Shown piece after piece: positions 1 to 11,599 of a stretch of DNA of 64,000 bases. Source of the DNA: Pyrocephalus nanus (taxonomy: Eukaryota > Chordata > Aves > Passeriformes > Tyrannidae); the NCBI GenBank assembly GCA_038380795.1, contig CM076266.1, forward strand, positions 13,352,001 through 13,416,000, written 5' to 3'. The notes beneath the pieces were generated by a model. It had not been told where the DNA came from. It did not search any database and saw only the letters and a program-made list of their open reading frames with translations. The first letter of the stretch is position 1, and each line of letters starts with the position of its first letter. A program made the translations under genes and the position numbers.

Positions 1-2261
1 CTTCATTCAGAAAAAAATCACACTAAATTTAGCTTTTACACTGATGGCTGCAGGATAACAGTACAGCTTAGCAATTATGTTTGATAAGAACAGAAGGGAA
101 ACCAAATGGGAGACAACTTGCAATCCTTAGGACTGGGTTTATTTTTTGGCTGCATTGATACAATAATAATTCTTGCAAACAGCAGAATCTAAGGGAAATA
201 ACAATTAAAAAAATCCCCCAAAGAAACTAAATCCACACCTATTCACACAATATGCTCATTTTAATCTCTTTTTTCCCAGGTTACAATAGCTGAGGCTGTT
301 TAAGGGAGTTAAGAGAGAGATGCCTGGAAAACCTAGAGATTTTTCTTTGCAAATTTGCTTAAGAAACAGCTATGACTCAAAGCTGTACCTTAAGAGGAAG
401 CTGACTATGACATTTCTCATCACCCACAACTCTAGATTGAAGACATTTTTCAAGAGACCATTTTCACTGAGCTACATGAAAATCTATTTGAAATTAAAAA
501 AAAAATTAAAAATCTATGCAGTCTTGAGTACAACTTCCTTAAAGGACAATCCTCTAGCAAGCAGTCATAAAGAAATTTACAAACAGTTGTGTGGTTCAGC
601 AAGAGAGAAGAGTTTTGTACCATAAGAATTCAGTTTTCTTACAGAAAGAAAAAGCAGTTATTTTGGCCTTTTTTTCTGATAACGAAGACAACAAATTCCT
701 GATTCTGACAAATCCAAGCTCGGGCACTGCTCAAATTCTCTTGCAATAAACTAACTTGGATTCATTTCATGTTTCTTTATTAAGAATAATAACGTGTTGA
801 AAAGGTTCTTTTGCCTGCACCACATCAAGCATCCTGTTTCACAAATCTGAACTGGAATCAGCTTCCTCTGGAAATTACATTGTTATCCAAAGCTCAGAGC
901 TAGAATTTTATTAGGGAAATAGGTACTTTCCAATCTTGTCAAGTGACAGAGTGACACAACCATCAAGGAGGAGAATTAAGAGGGAACACCTCTTCAGTTA
1001 CTGTTTTTCCCAGAGCTTGCTAACAATGTAAAAAAGTACCAAGTTGTGTAAAAGGCATTAAAGCTAACAACACACACACACTACAAAACAGAAAGCAGGT
1101 TTTGATCTTGTGGTCAAGTAATTCCTTGGAAAGAATACTGAACCCAAAAGCGTAGTTCAATTGAATTCAGATCTCAGTCAAGCTTCAGTTTTCAGATTTC
1201 TTCCATGAAGAGTAAGAAGTAACAATGAATTAGTTCCAACTATTTCCACTTATTCTGCCCTTTGAAAGGAGCACTAGCAAGCACAGGACCTTATGCATAA
1301 ATGCAACCTTGATGAACAGTAAATCAAAAGAAAAATTCTCTTCCTGTTCATAGCACACGTGCACGTACTCTGGATTCCAGCACTGACACATATTCAGGAA
1401 CAGTCAGGACACTGATGTAGAACAAATTGAGTCCCACAACTGATCTAAAACATGAGAGGGCTAAACTGACACTTTAAAGAGAAAAAAATATACTAAAGGA
1501 AAACTTTATATTATTTATTTTCCTTTGCAATCTAAACTAATTTTTAAGTGCTAGTATATATCCTATCTATTGCTTTAAACCTCTGACATGCCTCTTGAAC
1601 AGAGACCCAGTCTCCAGCATTGCCATCTCACTGAAATATTTTGGAACCTAAGGTTTTTGGTATTATTTCTCTGACAAACCCCAGTGGTACACAGACTTTT
1701 CCTTCAAACCTTTATTTAATCTCAAGTAAGTATCTCAAAATTTTCAGTGCACATCTCCCAATCCAATTCAGAACTTTTCAGGGTTTATTGCTTTAAATAG
1801 TCATCTAACAGTGGATTCTTGGCATTAGCGCACACCTGCCTTTGCCCATTTGGAAATAAGTTATTTCCTTCACCAAAATATACATCTTGGTTCTAATTTA
1901 CCAACTGTAGATTTTAAATGTTCTTAGTCATCAACAAATTTGCTCATTCTTACTTTAAAACACAGAAATGTGTGTTGTTAATTCTGAATTGAAATGAGAT
2001 ATGAAAAAATGAGAGAATGAAAGAATAATGCATCATAAAAACTTTTCTTTTTTTCTTAGTCTTAGCCTAAATGAGGCAGCTTTTCCACAGTTGCCTTTCT
2101 GAAGTATGATATATCTCCCTGGTGCAGATAAACAGAGCAAATGGAATTTTCCAGAATGACCACACACCAAGAACATTTGAGTTTAGCTCCCACTATTAAC
2201 AAAGCATCCCCTCTCAACAAGTAATCATTTAAATAAAAAATAAACATTAATCAAATGTTTT
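1..2261. other. Non-coding DNA downstream of CREM
   Basis: AT-rich sequence with short (CA)n at 1069-1081. No exon with a recognisable protein, RNA gene or full repeat was seen. In human the next gene on this side is CCNY, but none of it was recognised here. Confidence 0.5.
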
Positions 2262-3125
2262 AAAAACAGGGTGGACTACTATGTGCATAAGGAATTGGCT
2301 GGATGGATGCAGCCAGACAGCTGTGGTCAGTGGCTCCATGCCCAGGTCAAGGCCTGTGATGAGTGATGTCCCCCAGGACTCCGCCTTGGCCCCAGTGCTC
2401 TTTAGTATCTTTAGCAGTGACACAGACAGTGAGATCGAGTGCTCCCTCAGCACATTTGCAGATGACACAAAGCTGAGCAGTGCAGCTGACACAACACAGG
2501 GACAGGTTTTCATCCAGGGGAGCCTGGACAAGCTTGAGGAGTGGGCCCATGAGAACCTCATGACATCCAACAAGTCCAAGTGTGAGGTGCTGCAGAGAAG
2601 GACGTGGATGAAAACCTGGTCATGACCCAACAATGTGCTGTGCAATGGCTGCACAGAAGGCCAATCCCATCCTGGGCTGCATCAACAGCAGCATGGAGGG
2701 AGGGGATTCTGCCCCTCTACTCTGTCCTTGTGAGATCCTACCTGGAGTGCTGCATCCAGCTCTGGGGTCCTCAGCATCAGAAAGACATGGACGTGTTAAA
2801 GCAGGTATGGAAGGGAGCCATGAACATAATCACAGGGCTGGAACATCTCTTCTATGAAAATAGGGGTTTTCTTCATCCTGGAGAAAAGAAGGCTCCAGGG
2901 AGACCTCACTGGGGTCTTTAAGTACTTAAAGAGAACGTATCTAAGAGAAAGAAAGCAACTATTTACACAGGCAGACAATGATAGGGCAAGGGTGGACGAT
3001 ATTTAAACCAGAAGAGAAGTGATTCACAGTAGATGTCTGGAATAAATTCTTTACTCAGAGGGTGGTGAGGCATTGAACATGTTGCTCACCAAAGCTGTGG
3101 ATATCCCATACCAGGAATTGTTCCA
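2262..3125 (+). mobile_element. CR1 LINE fragment, 3' half of the reverse-transcriptase frame, decayed
   Basis: Plus-strand translation contains CR1 reverse-transcriptase landmarks: the FADDTKL catalytic motif in STFADDTKLSS, a degenerate QG..L-G-P-V-L-type segment (DSALAPVLF), and later the HPALGSS/RHGRV type end. Frames shift at about 2610-2640 and after 2850. The copy is 5'-truncated and also loses the typical terminal (ATTCTGTG)n tail, ending near GGATATCCC. It lies beyond the 3' end of CREM. Confidence 0.85.
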
Positions 3126-3812
3126 GTGAAGCAGATATTTCATTACTTTACTTTTGTTCCAGACCTGCAACAGAGCCCTAGGGGCCAAAAGGCAGCTTGC
3201 TTCCTCCTTAAATCAACTGATGTGGCTGCAGGAAGTGAGAGAGAAGGCTTCTTCTTACAGTCTCACTTACATACCTAACAGGACTTTCAAAAGATTCGAG
3301 AAAGTTATACTGTGTATTTCAAGTAATTTGAGAAAAAAGAAAGAAAAAAGATATACACAAACCAACCCACCCCAACAGGGTCAGAGTGAAGTGGGTTAAA
3401 TGCAAATTCAGTGTAAATTAAATTAGGAAGTCTCAATGACTTCAGTATGATTCCATTCCTCCTCCCCTCCACACACACACACACATTCCCACCAGCAAAG
3501 TCAATTAAGTAGGAACCAAGCCTTTCTTCCTACCACATCAGTAAGGCAATGGTGCTATTAGTTCCAGCAAAGCTCCCAAATACTCTGCTCACAGACTGTA
3601 CTGGCCAACAAACAATTAGATCACTCCTGAATTAAAGAAATACCCAGAAGCAACTTTGCATAAGCACTATTTTCTTTCAAAGCACAATGGAAAGTGGCAC
3701 GTTCTGCATTTACAAGAGCTGTAATCTACTTTAAACATGGGTTCATTTTAAAGATCTTCAGCTTTCACCCATGGGCTATTTAAGAACCCAGTGAATCAGC
3801 AAATAGTTACTG
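3126..3812. repeat. Non-coding spacer with a short (CA)n tract
   Basis: Unique-looking sequence between the CR1 fragment and the candidate CREM poly-A signal. It carries a (CA)n microsatellite at about 3471-3486 and an A/G-rich stretch at 3330-3352. Nothing coding was recognised. Confidence 0.5.
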
Positions 3813-4753
3813 TTTATTGGAAAGCTTCCTTCTTTAGGACACCTTTATCATCACTCACTAGTTTGTTGAAACTGAAAAAAACCTGCACCATCAGTCTTTG
3901 CTACAGGCAACTGTCCACTGGCGTACAGATTCAAGAATGTGAAGTATTCAGGATGCAAATTTAAATTATGATATACAGACCTCTAACAAATCAAATATTC
4001 TGCAGACTACAGAAAATTTAGAGAGCAGCCATATAACAGAGAGCTTCTTACAAGTATTTACAATATGCTTAGCATCATGTCATGAGCTTAGGTGTGGTTT
4101 TTTCCTTTGTCCTCCTCCAGATACTCATGGATTTTAAAGCAGCTCAATCAGGTGTTTAAAGGAAATCAGACACTACACAGGTTAAACAACATGGTTCTAT
4201 TAAAAACTATCTTTAACCATGGCACTCAGTGACAGCAATACAATACTTTTTTTCCACAAAGCAACTAATATAAAAATATGCCATAAAATCATCTGTAGAC
4301 TAGTATGCTAGTATACATACATATAATCATAACATTCTTTTATAAACTCTTTCCTGAGATACCTTGGGTGGTTTGATTTTCTCATATTACTGGATGCATC
4401 ATCTTTATGATTCATCTAAAACAATTGTAAAATATTTTCTATGTGCAGGACACTCAGTAACATGTAAAAAGTAGTATGTAAATATATGGCAAAGAAACAG
4501 CTCTTAGAAATTATGCTCTTTTTTACTCTGTTATATTTTTTAACATTTGGCTCCTTGGGAGACGGAAGGGAGGAGCATGAAAAATCTGAAATTAGAGCTA
4601 TGAATTGACAAAAAGCAGGAAAGCATTCAGGAATGTTAGGAGTTGGAATATAATATAAATGACACAAAGAGAAAGCCATAATTCACATTGGCTATGTATT
4701 GTCTTATAAAGCAACTGGACATATCTTAGTTCACAGTATAATAAATATTTTTA
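3813..4753 (-). other. CREM: Probable CREM 3' UTR with candidate poly-A signal
   Basis: Downstream of the DBD II stop the sequence is AT-rich and non-coding. The first canonical AATAAA on the minus strand is at 3818-3813. AUUUA motifs, which destabilise ICER mRNA in mammals, occur near 4748-4742 and 4483-4477. The true 3' end is not proven; other AATAAA copies occur further left, near 1710. Confidence 0.35.
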
Positions 4754-4898
4754 CTAATCTGTTTTGGAAGAGCAAATGTCTTTTAGGGTTTCAAGCTCCT
4801 GTATAAGTTTCTTGTTCTGAACTTCTAGCACTGCAACACGACTCTCCAGACATTTTATGTATTCTTTCTTCCGACGTCGACATTCTTTAGCAGCTTCC
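4754..4898 (-). CDS. CREM: CREM alternative terminal exon, bZIP version II (DBD II)
   Basis: Acceptor TTTTTGCAG|GGAAGC; stop TAG at 4756-4754. It encodes EAAKECRRRKKEYIKCLESR, VAVLEVQNKKLIQELETLKD and ICSSKTD. This is the CREM-typical bZIP end (mammalian form ends D-I-C-S-P-K-T-D plus one or two residues). The basic region and zipper leucines are intact. The duplicate arrangement with DBD I, 256 bp apart, is the known CREM device for choosing DNA-binding and dimer properties by splicing. Confidence 0.95.
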
Positions 4899-5154
4899 CT
4901 GCAAAAAGCAGAAGTAAAAAGTGCAAACAAAAAAGCCATTTGCATGCCATTAGAAAGCTCAGCAGAGTATGGAGACTATGACAGAATTCCAAATTTTGGA
5001 ACATCTCCCAAATCAGTCTGAAAACATTAAGCAAAACTGGGTTCCACAAGGGCCTCAAGTGTCTCTTTCTCAAGTTCATATGGCAATCTGTAGAATTGCT
5101 TCCTCTCATGCCTTGATTAAAGTTCATAATAAACGAGGTCCAAATGAAAGACAG

Positions 5155-5299
5155 TTATTCTGCTTTATGACAATAAAGATCTTTGAGGGCCTTGAGTTCC
5201 TCAATGAGAGTCTTGTTTTGGTTTTCAAGCACAGCCACACGATTTTCAAGACATTTGACATATTCTTTCTTCTTTCTGCGACATTCTCTGGCAGCTTCC
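5155..5299 (-). CDS. CREM: CREM alternative terminal exon, bZIP version I (DBD I)
   Basis: Acceptor TTCCAG|GGAAGC; stop TAA at 5157-5155. It encodes EAARECRRKKKEYVKCLENR, VAVLENQNKTLIEELKALKD and LYCHKAE. The basic region and four-heptad leucine zipper (L in CLENR, VLEN, LIEE, LKAL) are complete. This version is close to the CREB1 bZIP. It is the same length (145 nt) as the DBD II exon and uses the same phase, so either can follow exon 6968-7124. A hypothetical (AAC)n repeat lies in the intron about 90 bp upstream of the acceptor. Confidence 0.95.
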
Positions 5300-6967
5300 C
5301 TGGAACCAATACAAGGCAAATGACTACAGGAACAGCCACAATACGGCAAAGACTGGATAAATGCAATTACCTGCAATCCCTGTGGTTCCACAACAACAAC
5401 AACAACAACCAACTGCTGGATTGCACAAACAGAACATCGGGTAACAGCCAAAAGCAATAACATAGTTAAAATACAATTCAAAACAACCAGAACTTGAAAT
5501 TAATTCAGCATCACCAAATCAAAAAATGGAACCAATACACAGAAGAATTGAGAAAAATAGTGAGTAAATGATAATGTATTGACTTGAATTGTACTAAACA
5601 TTAGGATGGAAAGCAGCATTTCTTCTTCCAGTCACATTCCGTTTTGTGTGTTTATTGGGATCATTGTCTTCTACCATCACAATCTTAAAACTTTACTTTC
5701 AGAAAATACAAGCATAACACTACTCTCTTCAGATAAAAAGCTACATGCCAAGCTTACAACATGCTCTAAATTTTTGCCTTAATGTAACAACGTACAGTAA
5801 AATTTAAGCCCAAACAAATACAATTTATTAGCATTTTAGAACTGGCCATCTGAGCCCATTCACATGTATCTGTGTTTTTTGTTGGTGGCGAATAATAGCC
5901 TGAAGCCATTCTCATAGTTCTGCTCAGAAGTCTGTTATATTGAAGCTACACACTTTGAGTAGTGTTTTCAGAGCATGTGACTAAACAAGCATTCAGTTCC
6001 AGAAGAAATATTAGAAGCACTGGGAGTCCACTCCTTTACCACCTTGGAACATGATAAACTGTCAAACCATGAGAGTAACGTTTTGGCAAGTTATGAGCTA
6101 TAGCATAGGCGCTAGTTTTAAAATTGAAGAGAGGAGAAACAAAAGGAAGCACAACAATGCAGTGATTCTCATGAGTAATTTAAAATAAAGGACAGGCATG
6201 AGAGCAAAGCAATACCATTAATTCAATCATAAGGCAAGTGGTTAGTGTATTAGAAATCTGCACAGCAGAGTACTTCTTCTATTAATCTGCCAATGATAGA
6301 GATGGCCACACATTTAAAAAAAGACAGACTCTCTCTTAAGAATAGCATGAAGAATGCACAGAAAAAGATTGATATTTACAACATTGAGTCAAGTCCATGA
6401 CACCTAATTAAAAAATATACAGCCACCTCACAAAATATGCCTCACAAAATGACAGGGGCACTGCAAAGTAACTTATTCCAGTAGTCAAGTATTTAGAAAA
6501 GTCTATAATTATCATTCCATCCTAGAATAAGTCCTCTTCACAGCATCATTAATGGACAGCTACTAATGAGATCCTCAGATATTTACCCAACCAATTCTTT
6601 GCTGGGATGTTTCAAAATGAAAAAGCCCATCCTGTTCATTTTCCTGTCAGAACTGGGGGAGGAGGGGAATTAAAATTCAATAAAAAGCACAACTCATAAC
6701 TCCAGATCATCACAAAAATGATCTAATACTGATTTATGCATTACCATACTATTTTCAAACTAAAAATCCGTGGGGTTATGGTCAACTCTAGCTTTGCAGA
6801 GTCAACAGCCAATACTCTACGCTGTAAGGACGTGGAATATCTGACCAAGAATTTCTGGCCTTCCCTTCATCAATTACAAGCAGTGCTCGTGACCTTAAGA
6901 ACAAAATTTCATTAGAATGTTTTGGGGGTTTTTTTGAACCTGATTATGAATTGTTGTACAGTCTTAC
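5300..6967 (-). other. CREM: CREM intron before DBD I, with (AAC)n microsatellite
   Basis: Intronic DNA; it includes an (AAC)n tract at about 5389-5409, which read on the minus strand as GTT repeats lies near the DBD I acceptor. No other exon or repeat was recognised. Confidence 0.6.
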
Positions 6968-7124
6968 CTATTCTTCAAAAGTCTCAGCTCTCTCTTGCGT
7001 GTTGCCTCTTCTGCCATTTGCTGAGGACTATGCAAAGTCCCAGGTGAGGCTGCCATGACCACTCCCTGAGGTAAGGTAGTAGTGGGAGTTCGAATCTGGT
7101 AAGCTGGCATGTCTCCAGTGGCAG
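6968..7124 (-). CDS. CREM: CREM exon leading into the basic region (shared by all isoforms)
   Basis: The exon is 157 bp with acceptor TTTTATATAG|CTGCC and donor AAGAATAG|GTAAGAC. It encodes ATGDMPAYQIRTPTTTLPQG, VVMAASPGTLHSPQQMAEEA and TRKRELRLLKN, ending with two bases of Arg (phase 2). The last part is the start of the DNA-binding basic region. Family members usually read R-L-M-K-N-R here; this sequence reads R-L-L-K-N-R, an unusual substitution. The 12-residue gamma exon of mammals was not seen between this exon and 15478. Confidence 0.95.
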
Positions 7125-8191
7125 CTATATAAAAGAAACATATTTGAAACTTTATGGCAAAAAATAACTATGCATAAGTTTTCTCTCTGAAAATAACAGA
7201 TTTCTGTGAATGAGTTATCTGGGATGCCTGATCCATAGAATATTTCACAGGTCTGTAATGTCACAAATACATTTTTTAGCTTAATAGTGCTTATTTCCAG
7301 ACCTAAAGTATCTAAGTTTCTCTAGCATGTGGCCCCACTACCCCATTCTGTGAAAGCTTCCACATGGCTCTCTTCAAACAGCATGGGGAAAGCTGTTTGA
7401 GAAACAGTTTAAGCATCCACAATTTCCTGTTTGCACAATCCCACAAAAAGATGGCCTTGCTGTTGCAGCCACTGAGGTTTTTATGCTACCCTGTTCTCTG
7501 ACAAATTTCAGGAGCCAACTTGCTTCAGTAGACAACTTTCTCCTCCTTCCTCGTGCCACAGTACCAGCCTTACATTCCCTCCTCCTCTTACAGCAACAGT
7601 TTTACAGCCCTTGGAAAATCAGTGGGAGCTGCTGTTGCTAAAATGAACAGGAACAGACAGGCACTCATGAGGACAGGAGCGTGATGACCACAGATAGGAT
7701 GCTGTGGCATTAGCAAGAGGAGGTAGCAGTGGCTGCACAGGAAGGGGTGTAGCTGTACAGTAAGTCAGAGGGCAAAAGTTCAGATTCACCTCCTGAGCCT
7801 ACCAGTTTTGAGCTCTCCCCAAGCTAAATGCTGATCTGACATGTTCCTTGAAACTGATACTTTTCTGATAGTCTCACCTCATTTTTGTATTTCTGATGTA
7901 CTTTTCTCCTACTTGATGTACCTCAGCTTTAAAACACTGTGAAAGTTCTAAGCACTTGTGACTTGTCTGACATAGAAAAAGAATCAAACAAAAAATATAT
8001 CCCTCTTCAAATTCTAAGCAAGTACTCATCTGTTTCTTTCCATAAATACTTTATATTATTACAAAACAGAACTTCAAATTTTGTCATTAAAATAGCTGAA
8101 TATAAAAGACGATGTTTCAGAGGCTATTATGCTACAATTAATTTATACTTTAATTCTTTCAAGCAATAGTCAAATAATGGAAAACCTTGTG
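7125..8191 (-). other. CREM: CREM intron, no recognised element
   Basis: Intron sequence upstream of the shared basic-region exon. It was scanned for the mammalian gamma exon (D-E-E-T-E-L-A-P-S-H-M-A), which was not found. Nothing else is supported. Confidence 0.5.
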
Positions 8192-8754
8192 TGTCATGGT
8201 TTAACCCCAGCCTGCCCCAAGCACCACACAACCACTCGCTCACCCCACCCACCACCCCCTCTGATGGGATGGGGTAAGCAAACTCATAGGTTGAGATGGG
8301 AACAATTTAATAATGGAAATAAAACAATAATAAATGTAAAGAAAAGGAGAATAACTAAAAGAAAGAGAAATAAAACCCAAGAAAAACAAGTGATGCAAAT
8401 GAAAAGCAATTGCTCACCGCCCACTGATGCCCTGACTGTTGCCAAGCAGCAGTCCCTGGCCAGCTTTTCCTACAGTTTACGTGCTGAGCATGATGCCTTA
8501 TGGTATGGAAAAGCCCTTTGGCTAGTTGGGGTCATCTGTCCTGGCTGTGATCCCTCCCAGCTTCTTGTGCACCCCTAGCCTACTCACTGGCAGAGCATGA
8601 GAAGCTGTAAAGTTTTTGACTGAGCACAAGCCCTACTCAGCAACAACTACAACACCAGTGTGCTCTCAACATCATTCTCGTCCTAAATACAAAACACAGC
8701 ACAGTGTCAGCTACTAGGAAGAAAGTTACCTGTATCCCAGCTGAAACTAGGACA
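8192..8754 (-). mobile_element. Solo LTR of a bird endogenous retrovirus (ERVL-like)
   Basis: The plus strand starts TGTCATGGTTTAACCCCAGC and ends CAGCTGAAACTAGGACA. This is the typical TG...CA border pair of an abundant bird LTR. In its own orientation (minus strand) it contains the segment GGCTGGGATCACAGCCAGGAC-like, the CAAGAAGCTGGGAGG block and an AT-rich terminator region. No gag, pol or env sequence is adjacent, so it is a solo LTR left by recombination. Flanks CCTTG and ACTTG may be a decayed 5-bp target duplication. It lies within CREM intron sequence, antisense to nothing and in the same strand as CREM. Confidence 0.85.
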
Positions 8755-10415
8755 ACTTGGAAAAATATTATGTAGACAGAAACATTGTGGGGAGGCTGAC
8801 AGGTACAGAAATAAAGCAGCATCAACTACAGAGGGGAACAAACTAAACTAAATAAGAAGATACTATTACTCTTATTATATTAACACAGGTGCTTCACTAA
8901 TTAAATAAAAAAAGCAGGATGAAGTTGTGTTTAGGCTACTATTCCACTGCCAAGTCCTAAAATCATTATCAGCTTAAACCCACTGTAACCTCCTCCAGCT
9001 CTCTGTCCTGCGGGTAAAAGTGTTTGTGGAATTACAAGATGAACTGGACCAGTGAACTGACCTGGATAATCTCCTGGGGATGGAGGGAGGGAGGGAGGGA
9101 GGGAGGGAGAAATCAGCTCAGAACAGCCCTGTGAGCACTGACAGGCAGCTGCCATGAACACAGGACTTGGTTGTCTTGTACATCTACAGGGGAAATACTG
9201 AAGCCTTTCTTTAGGTTCTCCACAGTCATGTCAATGGAACGATATTTCAGCTCACTGTTTATAAAAATGGAATGTTAGCAACTCCTCAGGCTCACCTTTA
9301 TGCTGGCCTCATTACATATATTTTACAGACTCTATGTTAAGAACTACCTTTTTCTACCTCATCACTAGGCATAAAGAGATGTTGTCTTAGCTTGCTTTAG
9401 CTAAATCCAAGCGAGCCATTTTGTAGACCAAGTCATGAGGAAAGCCCCATAACCCAGGTCACCTTAGCCTGGCAAGACCAACTCCTTTGTTGTCTTTGTT
9501 TGATTTACACTCAGATGGCAGTGAACAGGACTTACTGCTGCTGTTGTGAAGAGGACTCTGTGTGATCATGTACCTGCAGCAAGGCTTAACAGAAGTGTTT
9601 CCCTATCTCAGCTGGGATCAGCAAACACCACTGTAAGTAACAGGTCCCGGTAGTGGCTGTCCTTGCCTAACAGTTGTCTCACGTATAAACCTGCCAGCAT
9701 GGTAACACAGATAAATAAGCATTCTGGTGGTACAGACCTTGCAAAACCAGACATCACTGTTTTTTAAAAAAATAAAAAAGCACAGCATTGACAGAATATC
9801 TTTTAGTTGAGCAGCAACATGTGCTTTATGACACTTCACTGCAAATCAGTACTTTTAATGATTGCAAAGTGTTTTGTATAGTATCTCAAAAATGTCACTG
9901 CATTCCCCAGAAAAATACCTTAGGAAAGGTGAAAAGGGCTTTAAGAAGGGGGAATAAACTATTTTACCAAGAGTATTTTAAATCTAGTAATGTGTCTATA
10001 TGACAGAGAAGAACACATTTTGGCATCTAGGACAAATATCCCACACACCTTAATCCAGACTGACAAATCTCTGTGGCCATTTCTAATGAAACTTCACAAA
10101 GGTTTAAAGTAATTCCTAAGGCACCAGAGGTAGGACTGAGATGATTAACAAAGCAACAAACCTTCAGTTGGCACAGTTCCCTAACATGCTGCCCCAGGTC
10201 AAGTTTGTTGGTTTGGGGTTTTTTTTTCAGCTCCTTAAAATTGCAAGGGAGTAAAAAGTCACTGAAAACCTGAAGCTTTCAGTTGAGACTTACAAAAAGA
10301 AAATTATTAACAGGAAGAGAAACAGATGAAAAACAACTACTAAGGGGAAAAAAAAAAAACCAACACCAGACCACATCCAGATGAGCACAAAGGACCTTGT
10401 AAATTAAGCTCTGAC

Positions 10416-10452
<37 letters not shown>

Positions 10453-10719
10453 ACACCTCATTGGAAAAAGTAGCTTGCTGAACACAAGAAAGCATCCCTG
10501 CACTCCAGTTCTTTCAGTGACTATCCAGGAGAAAAAAAGCCTGATGTATTTTTATGTCTCTTCTCCCCTTCTGTGAGTCATAATGGTGGGACCTGATTAT
10601 CAAAGGGTTTTTAACTTCACCACTAAACTGGCTACACAGGGCACGAATCATTACTCCCCTGAGCATTAAAAACATGGACTCGGAAGATACTTATCTGTGG
10701 GTTAATCAAACAACGTGCG
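8755..10719 (-). repeat. CREM: CREM intron with (GGGA)n and a 29-A homopolymer
   Basis: Intron sequence containing a (GGGA)n tract at 9082-9109 and an uninterrupted run of about 29 A at 10420-10448, with a shorter A-run at 10347-10359. No exon recognised. Confidence 0.7.
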
Positions 10720-10925
10720 CCAGACCGAGCAGCAGCACGTAGCAGCCTGTGCCGGCTGCGAAGTGGTTAAAGTTCCCGAGCTGCCGGAGGCGATTGACGA
10801 AGCAGAAAGGAACTGACTAAATCGCAGCATGACTTGGAGCTGACGTCAATGTGTATCTTGTTTGGAGTTTAACTTTTCCAGTTCCCTACTGCAACACGAT
10901 TCCAGGAAATCTAATGACGTCAGCC
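10720..10925 (-). promoter_or_regulatory. CREM: Intronic CpG-rich patch with two perfect CREs; candidate second inducible promoter (smICER-like)
   Basis: Two palindromic TGACGTCA sites, 10841-10848 and 10915-10922, lie 74 bp apart between the ICER exon and the basic-region exon. Beside them, 10720-10800 is markedly richer in C+G and CpG than the surrounding intron. A second intronic Crem promoter giving small ICER (smICER) transcripts has been reported in mammals at this relative place, so this is a good candidate. No first exon or donor could be fixed with confidence. An enhancer for P2 is the alternative. Confidence 0.55.
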
Positions 10926-11540
10926 TTTTGAACTCAATTAGCTGAGGAACAGACCATTTTAACAGTGGAGGAGAAAACAAGCAGGCGTTACAATACTTAG
11001 AATTATTGCTCTCAAATTTATTTGCAATCCGTATTTTTTTCATCATGAGAGCATAGGGTTTATTTACACCGCTGAAACAATGCACACCTTTTCTTTACAG
11101 CAAGGCTTAAGCCTACAGCTATCAAATCTGTAGTGTTTATTGCTAAACAAACAAACAAAATCAGCGTCATTTTTACAAAACAAAAAGCAACTATAAACAC
11201 AGTAGCATATATGACTATCTCCACAATAAAGAAAAATGCAAAAGAAGACTGGTGGCTTTTTTTCAGCAAAATTTTGCATCAAGCAGTAAAGATTAGTTAC
11301 CTGAACTAATCTCTGCAAGAACTCATGCACTAACTGATTTTTTGTTTGTTTGTTTGATTTTTTCCAATTGAAACTATTAAAATTGCCCTGAAATCCTACA
11401 TGAACTAGATACAAGCTATTTGTATGAGTTTTGAGAGATGAAGGAGTTACAGCAACAGGTTCAAAAGAAAATTTCACAAATAGTAACTAAATCTGCTTAG
11501 ACGTACAAAAATACCATGTAAAAGGAAACAAAATTTTTAC

Positions 11541-11565
11541 CTGTTTCATCTCCTGTTACAGCCAT
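11541..11565 (-). CDS. CREM: ICER-specific first coding exon
   Basis: The minus strand encodes MAVTGDET and one extra base before donor ACAG|GTAAAAAT. Joining to the exon at 7124 completes GCT (Ala) and gives MAVTGDETAATGDMP, the hallmark of ICER, the inducible cAMP early repressor. ICER keeps only the bZIP region (108 residues here with either end, matching the gamma-less form) and blocks CRE-driven transcription, including its own. The ATG context ATCATGG has A at -3 and G at +4. In frame and without a stop, 25 codons upstream, another ATG occurs at 11640. Confidence 0.93.
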
Positions 11566-11599
11566 GATCAGCTTCTGCACACACAGTTCTCCTGTTCCT

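Noticed and set aside
2281..2921. Open frames that look like reverse-transcriptase pieces
   Set aside because: They are parts of a decayed CR1 LINE, not a host gene.
4969..5460. 163-codon plus-strand frame
   Set aside because: Antisense shadow of the DBD I exon and its flanking introns; the minus strand carries the bZIP code with splice sites.
8129..8578. 149-codon plus-strand frame
   Set aside because: It runs antisense through the solo LTR and has no protein similarity.
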